DNA of 64,000 nucleotides from Paracoccaceae bacterium (GCA_030697175.1 JAUYQR010000017.1:1-64000); one strand, 5' to 3'; positions 25,192-32,943 are shown, counted from the first letter of the stretch. Made by a program: numbers and translations. The notes: a model not told the origin generated them from the sequence alone.

Positions 25192-26369
25192 TGTGGCGGT
25201 CGGTCGCCTCGAACGCGCTGACGCTGTTCATCGTGATCCTGATCGCGGCGGCGGCGCTGGTGGCATGGGCGCGCAACGAGTTTTCCAAGGTGGGCCCGCT
25301 GGCCGCGCCGATCTGCCTGCAGGTGGAGCGGGGGGCCAGCCTGAGTGCGGTCAGCCGCACTCTGGAAGAGCGGGGCGCGGTGACGGATGCGCGGATCTTC
25401 CGGATCGGGGCGGATTATTCGGACAAGGCGGATGACCTGAAGTTCGGGTCCTATATGGTGCCTGCCGGGGCGTCGATGGCGGAGGTGCTGGAGGCGATCA
25501 CGGTGGGGGGCGCGTCGACCTGTGGGCGGGATGTCAACTTTCGCATCGGGGTGGCGGCGTTTGATGTGGTGTTGAGCGAGCTGGATCTTGAGACGAACAG
25601 TTTCGTCGAGGTGGTGAAGTTCGATCCGGCGGCGGGCACGGTGCCTGAGCCCTATGTGCAGGCGAGCGAAGACCCCGATCTGCGCTTTCGGGTGACGGTG
25701 GCGGAGGGGGTGACGAGCTGGCAGGTGGCCGAGGGGCTGAAGCGGGCGGATTTCCTGGCGGGCACGATTGAAGCGGTGCCGCCGGAAGGCGCGCTTGCGC
25801 CGGGGAGCTATGAGGTGGCGAAGGGGTCTGACCGGGCGGCGCTGATCGCGGCGATGAGCGAGGCGCAGGCGGAGGTGCTGGCGGCTGCCTGGGAGGCGCG
25901 GGCCGAGGGGCTGCCGTATGAGACGCCGGAAGAGGCGTTGATCATGGCGTCGATCGTGGAGAAGGAAACCTCGGTTCCGGAGGAGCGGCGGCAGGTTGCG
26001 AGCGTGTTCGTCAACCGGCTGGAGCAGGGGATGCGGTTGCAGACCGACCCGACGGTGATCTACGGGGTCACCAAGGGCGAGGGTGTGCTGGGGCGGGGGC
26101 TGCGGCAGAGCGAGCTGCGCCGCGAGACGCCGTGGAATACCTATGTGATCGACGGGCTGCCGCCGACGCCGATCGCGAACCCCGGGCGGTTGTCGATCGA
26201 GGCGGCGTTGAACCCGGACGCGACCGACTATCTGTTCTTTGTGGCCGATGGCACGGGCGGGCATGCCTTTGCAAGGACGCTGGCCGAGCACAATGAAAAC
26301 GTGGTCCGGTGGCGGGCGATCGAGGCGGCGCAGGGGGCCGAGGGCGAGGGCGGGGTTCAGGGCGAGTGA
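25191..26369 (+). CDS. mltG: Endolytic murein transglycosylase MltG
   Basis: YceG-like enzyme that cleaves nascent peptidoglycan glycan strands at the inner membrane, 392 residues. A single N-terminal transmembrane helix (residues 9-27) anchors a periplasmic domain, with a LysM-like region first. The catalytic Glu is in MASIVEKETSVPEERRQVASVFVNRL, followed by QTDPTVIYG and YVIDGLPPTPIANPG. Coupled to fabF by a TGATG overlap; this fab-mltG neighbourhood is common in proteobacteria. Confidence 0.96.
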   Translation: MWRSVASNALTLFIVILIAAAALVAWARNEFSKVGPLAAPICLQVERGASLSAVSRTLEERGAVTDARIFRIGADYSDKADDLKFGSYMVPAGASMAEVLEAITVGGASTCGRDVNFRIGVAAFDVVLSELDLETNSFVEVVKFDPAAGTVPEPYVQASEDPDLRFRVTVAEGVTSWQVAEGLKRADFLAGTIEAVPPEGALAPGSYEVAKGSDRAALIAAMSEAQAEVLAAAWEARAEGLPYETPEEALIMASIVEKETSVPEERRQVASVFVNRLEQGMRLQTDPTVIYGVTKGEGVLGRGLRQSELRRETPWNTYVIDGLPPTPIANPGRLSIEAALNPDATDYLFFVADGTGGHAFARTLAEHNENVVRWRAIEAAQGAEGEGGVQGE

Positions 26370-26534
26370 CGCCCGTCCCATCGTGGGACACTGGTGCCGC
26401 CTGTGGGAAATCAACGGCTTGGCGGGTGCGTCAGGGGTTTGTTAACCAACATCGTGCTGCGTGGGTGACGGGCCCTGGTTGATCGAGCGCCTGCGGCGCA
26501 TTGCCTTTGCTCGCCTCTGAGCCTGCGGCTCAAC

Positions 26535-26580
26535 CGGCTTGGTGCGAGCCTCCGGCGGGGATATTTGTCAAAGGGGAAGC
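26535..26580 (+). repeat. Intergenic 3' element, copy d (after mltG)
   Basis: gcctccggcGGGGATATTTgtcaaaggggaagc, preceded by short GC hairpins such as gagcctgcggctc. Same orientation as mltG. Confidence 0.7.
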
Positions 26581-26627
26581 GGTGGCCGGTGGAGCGGCGT
26601 TCAGGTCGTGCGCCGATTGCCGCAGGG

Positions 26628-26642
26628 TTAAGGAAAGGTTAA
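26628..26642 (+). promoter_or_regulatory. CtrA-type binding site TTAA-N7-TTAA
   Basis: TTAA at 26628-26631 and TTAA at 26639-26642 are separated by exactly seven bases, the canonical CtrA recognition spacing. The site ends 41 bases before the -35 of the predicted GTA promoter, a position suited to activation. CtrA is known to be required for GTA expression in Rhodobacter. Confidence 0.65.
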
Positions 26643-26683
26643 GGTGGCGTTCGGTAACCCATTGTTGCCATTGGATTTTTTGC

Positions 26684-26712
26684 TTGACTTGGCGAACGGT
26701 CCAAGGTAGATA
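26684..26712 (+). promoter_or_regulatory. Predicted promoter upstream of GTA g1
   Basis: TTGACT (26684-26689) and TAGATA (26707-26712) with a 17-base spacer match a sigma70-type promoter at 10 of 12 positions. Transcription would start near 26719, about 95 bases before the g1 ATG. Confidence 0.65.
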
Positions 26713-26738
26713 TCATGGCATGCTGAAAGAAATGTGAG

Positions 26739-26771
26739 AGCGGCCCGGGGCAACCCGTTGGCCGCTTTTTT
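26739..26771 (+). terminator. Intrinsic terminator between promoter and GTA g1
   Basis: Stem agcggcc (26739-26745) pairs with ggccgct (26760-26766); an inner cggg/cccg helix closes a GCAA tetraloop; six T residues follow. It would end a transcript of about 50 bases started at the predicted GTA promoter. Alternatively it terminates read-through from mltG. Confidence 0.85.
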
Positions 26772-26813
26772 CATTTCGCTCGTGCGGGGCTGCATGAGGG
26801 GTGGCGAAGGTAG

Positions 26814-27143
26814 ATGACAATCAGGCTCTCCGACGGAGACGCCGTGCCGGACGATGTGCTGGCAGTGGCGGATGGTTTGTACCGGATGGCGGCGGAAGAG
26901 TTGTATCGCACGATCCAGGCGATCCGCACCGGGCAAATGAGTGAAGTGAAGGCTGCGCAGACAGCGGTGCGCGATCTGCGCACCACAGCGCTGCAAGTGC
27001 TGGAAGAAAGGACCAAAGTTGACAAACTCCGCAAGCAGATTGCCGGGCAGGTTGGAGCCGGGGGTGCCCTCGACTTTGACGCAGCGCGGGCTGAAATCGG
27101 GCGCCGCCTGGCTTGCCTCCGCGACGCCGGAGGAGGTGACTGA
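26814..27143 (+). CDS. g1: GTA g1: small terminase subunit TerS
   Basis: First gene of the GTA cluster, 109 residues, matching RcGTA orfg1, which was shown to be the small terminase that recruits DNA for headful packaging. Mostly helical: an N-terminal helix pair (ADGLYRMAAEELYRTIQAIRTG), then the long coiled segment LQVLEERTKVDKLRKQI typical of TerS oligomerisation. No helix-turn-helix is evident, consistent with the non-specific DNA packaging of GTAs. Its 3' end overlaps the start of g2 in another frame. Confidence 0.9.
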   Translation: MTIRLSDGDAVPDDVLAVADGLYRMAAEELYRTIQAIRTGQMSEVKAAQTAVRDLRTTALQVLEERTKVDKLRKQIAGQVGAGGALDFDAARAEIGRRLACLRDAGGGD

Positions 27144-28434
27144 GTTCCTCGGCTCGCTGGACGAGAACGCGCTGTTGTCGTTGCCGTGGATCTTCGAGTT
27201 CTGGGCGTTGCCGCACCAGATTCCACCAAGGGGCGCGTGGAAGACCTGGGTGATCATGGGCGGGCGCGGGGCGGGCAAGACCCGGGCCGGGGCGGAATGG
27301 GTGCGGGCGGAGGTCGAAGGCGCAGGGCCGAACGATCCGGGCCGGTCGCGGCGGGTGGCGCTGGTGGGCGAGACCGTCGATCAGGTGCGCGAGGTGATGA
27401 TCCTGGGCGAAAGTGGCATCCTTGCCTGTTCGCCGCCTGACCGCCGCCCGGAGTGGCACGCGAGCCGCAAGATGCTGGAATGGCCGAACGGGGCGGTGGC
27501 GCAGGTGTTTTCGGCGCATGACCCGGAAAGTTTGCGCGGGCCGCAGTTCGATGCGGCCTGGGCGGACGAATTGGGCAAGTGGAAGAAGGGTGGCGAGACC
27601 TGGGACCAGTTGCAGTTCGCGCTGCGCTTGGGAAAGACGCCGCGCCAGGTGGTGACGACGACGCCGCGCAATGTGGGGGTGTTGAAGGCGATCCTGAAGA
27701 ACCCCTCGACGGTGATCACCCATGCGCCGACCGAGGCGAACCGGGCCTATCTGGCGGAATCGTTCCTGACCGAGGTGCAGGCGCGGTTTGGCGGGACGAG
27801 CCTGGGGCGGCAGGAGTTGGAGGGCGTGCTGGTCGAGGAGGTGGCGGGCGCGCTGTGGTCGATGCCGCAACTGGACGGGGCGCGGCTGGACGTGGTGCCG
27901 GAGCTGACGCGGATCGTGGTGGCGGTGGACCCGCCGGTGACATCGCACAAGTCGAGCGATGAATGCGGGATCATCGTTGTCGGTGCCGATACGCGGGGCG
28001 ATCCGCGGCAGTGGCGGGCGGTTGTGCTGGAGGATGCGTCGGTGCGGGGTGCCTCGCCCGAGGGATGGGCGCGGGCGGCGCTGGCGGCGATGGACCGGCA
28101 CAAGGCGGACCGGCTGGTGGCGGAGGTGAACCAGGGCGGTGATCTGGTGGAGCGGGTGGTGCGGATGATCGATCCGTTGGTGCCCTACCGGGCGGTCCAT
28201 GCCACGCGGTCGAAGATGCTGCGCGCCGAGCCGGTGGCGGCGCTTTACGAGCAGGGCCGGGTGGCGCATGTGCGCGGTCTGGCCAAGCTGGAAGCGCAGA
28301 TGTGCCAGATGACGGTGACGGGCTGGACCGGGGGCGGGTCGCCGGACCGGCTGGATGCGCTGGTCTGGGCGCTGACCGAGTTGATGGTTGATCCGGCAGG
28401 GCAGGTGGGGCGGCCGATGGTGCGGTCGCTGTAA
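27064..28434 (+). CDS. g2: GTA g2: large terminase subunit TerL
   Basis: ATPase-nuclease that pumps about 4 kb of host DNA into the capsid. Walker A is GGRGAGKT (about residues 65-72), Walker B in QFDAAWADELGKW, the coupling motif in VVTTTPR and the first nuclease Asp in IVVAVDPPV, with later acidic residues in LVAEVNQGGD and DRLDALVWAL. Start uncertain: GTG 27064 (GGAG six bases upstream) is chosen; TTG 27019 (AAAGGA upstream) would add fifteen residues, and either overlaps g1. The Walker motifs are intact. Confidence 0.93.
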   Translation: MPSTLTQRGLKSGAAWLASATPEEVTEFLGSLDENALLSLPWIFEFWALPHQIPPRGAWKTWVIMGGRGAGKTRAGAEWVRAEVEGAGPNDPGRSRRVALVGETVDQVREVMILGESGILACSPPDRRPEWHASRKMLEWPNGAVAQVFSAHDPESLRGPQFDAAWADELGKWKKGGETWDQLQFALRLGKTPRQVVTTTPRNVGVLKAILKNPSTVITHAPTEANRAYLAESFLTEVQARFGGTSLGRQELEGVLVEEVAGALWSMPQLDGARLDVVPELTRIVVAVDPPVTSHKSSDECGIIVVGADTRGDPRQWRAVVLEDASVRGASPEGWARAALAAMDRHKADRLVAEVNQGGDLVERVVRMIDPLVPYRAVHATRSKMLRAEPVAALYEQGRVAHVRGLAKLEAQMCQMTVTGWTGGGSPDRLDALVWALTELMVDPAGQVGRPMVRSL

Positions 28435-28436
28435 GG

Positions 28437-28480
28437 GGCGGAGCCTCCGACGGGGATATTCTTGGACAGATGAAGGCCCT
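28437..28480 (+). repeat. Intergenic 3' element, copy e (inside GTA, after g2)
   Basis: gagcctccgacGGGGATATTcttggacagatgaagg follows the g2 stop. It lacks the long hairpin of the other copies. It is the only copy within the GTA cluster. Confidence 0.65.
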
Positions 28481-28567
28481 TCGGGGTGTGAGTTCCAGCC
28501 TTTGCGGGCCGGGGCGCGGCGGGGCTTTGCCCATGGAACAGCGATCAGGGATCAGGGAGCGGCGGCG

Positions 28568-29779
28568 ATGGTGTTCGATTTCTTGCGGAAAACGGCGGCG
28601 CCGGTGGCGGAGGTGAAATCCTCGGCCACGGGGCGGGTGGTGGCGTGGGGGTCTTCGGGGCGGGTGGCGTGGAGCCCGCGCGATGCGGTTTCCCTGGCGC
28701 GGACCGGGTTTCAGGGCAACCCGATCGGGTTTCGTGCGGTGCGGCTGATCGCCGAGGCCGCGGCGGCCTTGCCCCTGGTGTGCCAGGACGCCGAGCGGCG
28801 GTTCGAGACGCATCCGGTGCTGGCGCTGCTGGGCCGGCCCAATGCGGGGCAGGGGCGGGCGGAGTTTCTGGAGGCGGTCTATGGCTATCTGCTGTTGGCC
28901 GGGAACGCCTATGTCGAGGCGGTGCCGGGGGCAGGGGTCTTGCCGGGGGCGGGGGTCTTGCCGGGGGCGGGGGCCTTGCCGGGCGAGTTGCATGTGCTGC
29001 GCGCCGACCGGATGAGCCTGGTGCCGGGGGCGGATGGCTGGCCGGTGGCCTATGACTACACGGTCAGCGGGCGGTCGCACCGGTTTGACGTGACGGGGGC
29101 GGTGAGCCCGATCTGCCATGTGCGCAGTTTCCATCCGCAGGACGACCATTACGGGTTTTCGCCGATGCAGGCGGCGGCGGTGGCGGTGGATGTGCACAAC
29201 TCGGCCAGTGCGTGGTCGAAATCGCTGTTGGACAATGCGGCGCGGCCGTCGGGGGCGATCATCTACAAGGGGGCGGATGGGCAGTCGAGCCTGTCGGCGG
29301 ACCAGTATGACCGGCTGGTGAGCGAGATGGAGAGCCACCATCAGGGCGCGCGCAATGCCGGGCGGCCGATGCTGCTGGAAGGGGGCCTGGACTGGAAGCC
29401 GATGGGGTTCAGCCCGTCGGACATGGAGTTCCAGAAGACCAAGGAGGCGGCGGCGCGGGAGATCGCGATCGCCTTTGGCGTGCCGCCGATGCTGATGGGG
29501 ATACCGGGGGATGCGACCTACGCCAATTATCAGGAGGCGAACCGGGCGTTCTACCGGCTGACGGTGCTGCCGTTGGTCGGGCGGGTGATGGGGTCGATGT
29601 CGCACTGGCTGTCGGGGTTCACCGGCGAGCTGGTGGAGCTGCGCGCGGATCTGGACCAGATCCCGGCGCTGGCGGTGGAGCGGGACCAGCAATGGGCGCG
29701 GGTCGGCGCGGCCGAGTTCCTGACCGAGGCCGAGAAGCGGATGATCCTGGGGCTGCCGAAGATTGCGGAGGGCGCATGA
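28568..29779 (+). CDS. g3: GTA g3: portal protein
   Basis: HK97-type portal (403 residues) forming the dodecameric channel at the capsid vertex. Family blocks: GNPIGFRAVRLIAEAAAALP, LLLAGNAYVEAVPG, DDHYGFSPMQAAAVAVD, and the C-terminal wing/crown region AREIAIAFGVPPMLMGIPGDATYANYQEANRAFY. Start MVFDFLRK with GGGAG five bases upstream. A Pro-Gly-Ala-Gly-Val-Leu tandem repeat (three units, 18 bp each) is inserted after the NAYVEAV block. Stop overlaps g3.5. Confidence 0.95.
   Translation: MVFDFLRKTAAPVAEVKSSATGRVVAWGSSGRVAWSPRDAVSLARTGFQGNPIGFRAVRLIAEAAAALPLVCQDAERRFETHPVLALLGRPNAGQGRAEFLEAVYGYLLLAGNAYVEAVPGAGVLPGAGVLPGAGALPGELHVLRADRMSLVPGADGWPVAYDYTVSGRSHRFDVTGAVSPICHVRSFHPQDDHYGFSPMQAAAVAVDVHNSASAWSKSLLDNAARPSGAIIYKGADGQSSLSADQYDRLVSEMESHHQGARNAGRPMLLEGGLDWKPMGFSPSDMEFQKTKEAAAREIAIAFGVPPMLMGIPGDATYANYQEANRAFYRLTVLPLVGRVMGSMSHWLSGFTGELVELRADLDQIPALAVERDQQWARVGAAEFLTEAEKRMILGLPKIAEGA
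28925..28978 (+). repeat. 18-bp tandem repeat inside the portal gene (3 units)
   Basis: ccgggggcaggggtcttg and two near copies in frame, coding PGAGVL three times, with a partial fourth unit after. Confidence 0.92.
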
Positions 29780-30027
29780 CGGCGCCGGGTCGCAAGACCG
29801 AGGGCGGGTCACGGTTCGTCTATGACAGTTTCGATGCGGCGGCGGCACGGATCGAGGCCAACGAGCGGGTGGCCGAGGAGCGCTGGGCGGCGCTGGATTT
29901 CCGGCTGGGGCTGATCGACGCAAGCCTGGAGCGGCTGGAAAAGCGCATCTGGCTGGGGGTCTACGGGGTGGCGGCGTTTCTTTTGTCGCAAATGGCGGAG
30001 GCGGTGATCAATGCGGCAACGAGGTGA
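29776..30027 (+). CDS. g3.5: GTA g3.5: small GTA head-formation protein
   Basis: An 83-residue protein in the position of RcGTA orfg3.5. A charged helical region (DAAAARIEANERVAEERWAAL...LERLEKRIW) is followed by one C-terminal hydrophobic helix (LGVYGVAAFLLSQMAEAVINA). ATGA overlap with g3 and a four-base gap to g4 show tight coupling. Its RcGTA counterpart is needed for head formation; the mechanism is not known to me. Confidence 0.85.
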   Translation: MTAPGRKTEGGSRFVYDSFDAAAARIEANERVAEERWAALDFRLGLIDASLERLEKRIWLGVYGVAAFLLSQMAEAVINAATR

Positions 30028-30031
30028 GGCG

Positions 30032-30586
30032 ATGACAAGCGAGTGGGGCGCGCCGGAGCGGAAGTTCGTCCGCCCGGAGGCCGGGCTGACGGTCACGGAC
30101 GGGCATGTGGTGGCGGGCTATGCGTCGCTGTTCGGGGTTAAGGATCAGGGCGGCGATGTGGTGCGGAAAGGGGCCTATGCGGCCTCGCTGAAGCGCCTGG
30201 CTGCCGGCGGGGGCCGGGTCAAGATGCTGTGGCAGCATGACCCGGCCCAGCCGATCGGGGTGTGGGACGAGGTGCGTGAGGACGCCACGGGCCTCTGGGT
30301 CAAGGGGCGCATCCTGACCGATGTGGCGAAGGGCCGCGAGGCGGTGGCGCTGCTGGCGGCGGGGGCGATCGACGGGCTGTCGATCGGCTACCGCACGGTG
30401 AAGGCCGAGCGCGACGCCAAGGGCGTGCGGCAACTGTCGGAACTGGAATTGTGGGAAGTGTCGCTGGTGACGTTTCCGATGCTGCCCGAGGCGCGGGTGT
30501 CGGCCAAGGCCGACACCTTCAGCGAGGACTGGCGCGACGTGGCGGCGGCGTTCGAGGCCGCGCGGCGAGATCTGGCCGGGACCTAG
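30032..30586 (+). CDS. g4: GTA g4: prohead protease
   Basis: HK97-family (S78) serine protease that matures the capsid, 184 residues. Catalytic His in VKMLWQHDPAQPIG and Ser in AIDGLSIGYRTV, with the acidic third member in LSELELWEVSLVTFPM. An upstream in-frame start adds seven residues; ATG 30032 has GAGG upstream and gives the better fit. It is followed by the C-rich hairpin leader of the capsid gene. Confidence 0.95.
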   Translation: MTSEWGAPERKFVRPEAGLTVTDGHVVAGYASLFGVKDQGGDVVRKGAYAASLKRLAAGGGRVKMLWQHDPAQPIGVWDEVREDATGLWVKGRILTDVAKGREAVALLAAGAIDGLSIGYRTVKAERDAKGVRQLSELELWEVSLVTFPMLPEARVSAKADTFSEDWRDVAAAFEAARRDLAGT

Positions 30587-30604
30587 GGACGGGGGGCGTC
30601 TGAG

Positions 30605-30662
30605 GCATCCCCCCGCCCCCCCCCCCACCCCCGTTTCCACGAGGGTGAGGGGAGGCACCCAA
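30605..30662 (+). other. C-rich hairpin element upstream of capsid gene g5
   Basis: A poly-C tract is followed by a hairpin (arms within 30623-30632 and 30643-30652, ending gagggtgagggg) and then aggcaccca. The hairpin ends 50 bases before the g5 ATG. A sister element stands before g9 (33346-33394). Confidence 0.8.
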
Positions 30663-30702
30663 CGATGCTTCGCTTCTGAGTGCAACCAAAAGGGACGCGA
30701 CG

Positions 30703-31896
30703 ATGACCGAGAGAGAGACTCGAGCCGGGGAAGATTTGCCCCAGGCCCGGACGGCTGCGGAAGTGAAGGCAGCCGTCTCCGGGTTCTTGAAGGAATTCAA
30801 GGGCTTTCAGGACGAAGTGAAATCGACGTTGAAACAACAGGAAGAGCGACTGACCATGTTGAACGCAAAGACCATGACTTACGGGCGCCCGGCACTGTCG
30901 GCGCAAACCGATGCCGGCGCGCCGCACCAGAAGGCGTTCGACGCCTATCTGCGGTCGGGCGATGACGATGGCCTGCGCGGCTTGGTGCTGGAGGGCAAGG
31001 CGATGTCCAGCGCGGTGGCGGCGGATGGTGGCTATCTGGTCGATCCGCAGACGGCGGACCGGATCCGGTCGATGCTGTTCGCGACCTCGAGCTTGCGGTC
31101 GATCGCCAATGTCGTGCAGGTCGAGGCGACCTCGTTCGATGTGATCGTCGACCGTTCGGAAGTGGGTTCGGGCTGGGCCACCGAAGCCGCCTCGACCACC
31201 GAGACCGCGACCCCGGTGATCGAGCGCATCTCGATCAAGCTGCACGAACTGGCGGCGATGCCCAAGGCCAGCCAGCGCCTGCTGGACGACAGCGCCTTTG
31301 ACGTGGAAGGCTGGCTGGCCGAGAAGATCGCGACCCGCTTCATCCGTGCCGAGGCTGCCGCCTTTATCAACGGCGACGGTGTGGACAAGCCGAAGGGCAT
31401 CCTGCTGCCGGCCAAGGTGGCGAACGCGTCCTGGACCTGGGGCAGCCTTGGCTACATCCCCACCGGTGCTGCGGCGGATTTTGCCGCGACCAACGCCGTC
31501 GATTGCATCGTCAATCTGGTCTATGCGCTGGGCGCCGATTACCGCGCCAACGCGGCTTTCGTGATGAATTCGAAGACCGTGGGTGCGGTGCGCAAGATGA
31601 AGGACGCGGACGGCCGCTTCATGTGGTCGGATGGCCTGGCGGCGAACGAGCCGGCGCGTCTGATGGGCTATCCGGTGCTGGTTTCGGAAGACATGCCGGA
31701 TGTGGGGGCGAACACCTATCCGATCGCCTTTGGGGATTTCCGCGCTGCCTATACGATTGCGGAACGCCCGGACCTGCGCATCCTGCGCGACCCGTTCTCG
31801 GCCAAGCCCAATGTCCTCTTTTACGCCAACAAGCGCGTGGGCGGCGACATCACCGACTATTCGGCGATCAAGCTTTTGAAGGTCGCGGTGTCCTGA
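30703..31896 (+). CDS. g5: GTA g5: major capsid protein
   Basis: HK97-fold capsid protein, 397 residues. The N-terminal 65 or so residues are a charged coiled delta/scaffold region (VKAAVSGFLKEFKGFQDEVKSTLKQQEERL) expected to be cut by g4. The mature domain follows, with DGGYLVDPQTADRIRSML, VEATSFDVIVDRSEVGSGWATEAAST, the KLHELAAMPKASQRLLDDS E-loop/P-domain block and FGDFRAAYTIAERPDLRILRDP. AAGGGA lies seven bases upstream of the ATG. It stands between a C-rich hairpin and a terminator-like hairpin, so its mRNA segment is bounded on both sides. Confidence 0.96.
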   Translation: MTERETRAGEDLPQARTAAEVKAAVSGFLKEFKGFQDEVKSTLKQQEERLTMLNAKTMTYGRPALSAQTDAGAPHQKAFDAYLRSGDDDGLRGLVLEGKAMSSAVAADGGYLVDPQTADRIRSMLFATSSLRSIANVVQVEATSFDVIVDRSEVGSGWATEAASTTETATPVIERISIKLHELAAMPKASQRLLDDSAFDVEGWLAEKIATRFIRAEAAAFINGDGVDKPKGILLPAKVANASWTWGSLGYIPTGAAADFAATNAVDCIVNLVYALGADYRANAAFVMNSKTVGAVRKMKDADGRFMWSDGLAANEPARLMGYPVLVSEDMPDVGANTYPIAFGDFRAAYTIAERPDLRILRDPFSAKPNVLFYANKRVGGDITDYSAIKLLKVAVS

Positions 31897-31933
31897 CCGC
31901 GTCCCGGCCCCCCGCAAGCGGGGCCGGGGATTT

Positions 31934-31966
31934 GGACGCGCGCCGGGTGCGCGCGTCCGGCTTTTC
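31934..31966 (+). terminator. Terminator-like hairpin after capsid gene g5
   Basis: A 10-bp GC stem (ggacgcgcgc with gcgcgcgtcc) around cgggt is followed by ggcttttcc. Another GC hairpin (cggccccccgcaagcggggccg) precedes it. Partial termination here would lower expression of g6-g15 relative to g5. Confidence 0.7.
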
Positions 31967-31993
31967 CATAGTCTGGCGACCGGAGTGCATGAC

Positions 31994-32593
31994 ATGATGT
32001 TGACCGAAGAAACCACGGTGCCGGGGGCGGCGCTGCCGGTTCAGGACTTGAAGGACCATTTGCGCCTGGGCTCGGGGTTTTCCGACGGCAGCATCCAGGA
32101 TGCGCTGTTGGAAAGCTACCTGCGGGCGGCGCTGGCGGCGATCGAGGCGCGGATCGGCAAGATGCTGTATCAGCGGCGGTTCCGCTGGGTGCTGGACTGC
32201 TGGCGCGATGGCGACGAGCAGGCGCTGCCGGTAGCACCGGTCAGCGGGATCGTGAGCGTGACGCTGGTGGATGTGGCGGCGGCGGAAACGCTGGTGCCGG
32301 CGGCGGCGTATCGGTTGATCCCGGATCTGCACCGCCCGCGGCTGGCCGGGAAGGGCACGGCGCTGCCGACGATCCCCTCGTCGGGGATGGTGAAGGTGGT
32401 GTTTGACGCAGGCTTTGGCGCAGGCTGGGCCGATGTGCCGGCAGATCTGCGCCAGGCGGTGCTGCTGCTGGCGGCGGAGTTTTACGAGCATCGGCATGAC
32501 GACAACACGCAGGCGGCGGGGCTGCCGTTCGGGGTGGTGACGCTGATCGAGCGCTGGCGGACGGTGCGGATATTGGGCGGGGGCCGGGCATGA
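31994..32593 (+). CDS. g6: GTA g6: head-tail adaptor
   Basis: Connector protein of 199 residues that binds below the portal, gp6/gp8-like. Typical blocks are LKDHLRLGSGF, LLESYLRAALAAIEARIGKML and ADVPADLRQAVLLLAAEFYEHRHD. Start at ATG 31994 (GGAG eight bases upstream); the next codon is also ATG and an upstream GTG is possible. Stop overlaps g7 (ATGA). Confidence 0.92.
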   Translation: MMLTEETTVPGAALPVQDLKDHLRLGSGFSDGSIQDALLESYLRAALAAIEARIGKMLYQRRFRWVLDCWRDGDEQALPVAPVSGIVSVTLVDVAAAETLVPAAAYRLIPDLHRPRLAGKGTALPTIPSSGMVKVVFDAGFGAGWADVPADLRQAVLLLAAEFYEHRHDDNTQAAGLPFGVVTLIERWRTVRILGGGRA

Positions 32594-32943
32594 GCGGGTT
32601 GGGCATGAAGGCGCCCGATCTGAACCGGGCGCTGGTGCTGGAGGGCGCGGTGCGCGTCAGCGACGGCGCGGGCGGCTACGCGGAAAGCTGGGCGGCGCTC
32701 GGGACGCTATGGGCGGCGGTGCTGCCCGGATCGGGGCGGGATGTGCCGGGCGAGGAGGTGACGCTTGCCTCGGTGCCCTACCGGATCGTGGTCAGGGGCG
32801 CGCCTCATGGGGCGGTGTCGCGGCCAAAGCCCGAGCAGCGGTTCCGCGAAGGCGCGCGGCTGTTCACCATTCTGGCGGTGACGGAGCGTGACCCGGTCGG
32901 GCGCTACCTGACCTGCTTTGCACGCGAGGAGGTGCCGACATGA
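32590..32943 (+). CDS. g7: GTA g7: head-tail stopper (head closure protein)
   Basis: Small 117-residue head-closure protein at the RcGTA orfg7 position. The beta-rich sequence VRVSDGAGGYAESWAALGTLWAAVLPGSGRDV is typical of SPP1 gp16-like stoppers. It overlaps the stop of g6 and the start of g8 by four bases each. Confidence 0.9.
   Translation: MSGLGMKAPDLNRALVLEGAVRVSDGAGGYAESWAALGTLWAAVLPGSGRDVPGEEVTLASVPYRIVVRGAPHGAVSRPKPEQRFREGARLFTILAVTERDPVGRYLTCFAREEVPT

Larger units (their letters stand above)
26370..26813. other. 444-bp control region upstream of the GTA cluster
   Basis: No gene is supported here. In order it contains a 6-bp inverted repeat (26375-26389), copy d of the intergenic element, a TTAA-N7-TTAA pair, a sigma70-like promoter, an intrinsic terminator and the g1 ribosome binding site (GAAGG, four bases before ATG 26814). 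Confidence 0.8.

Noticed and set aside
26501-26737. 78-codon plus-strand frame in the GTA control region
   Set aside because: It spans the repeat, CtrA site and promoter, has unusual Cys/Trp composition and no ribosome binding site.
27971-29923. Minus-strand frame of 650 codons across GTA g2-g3
   Set aside because: Shadow of the terminase and portal genes, with no recognisable domain and no ribosome binding site.
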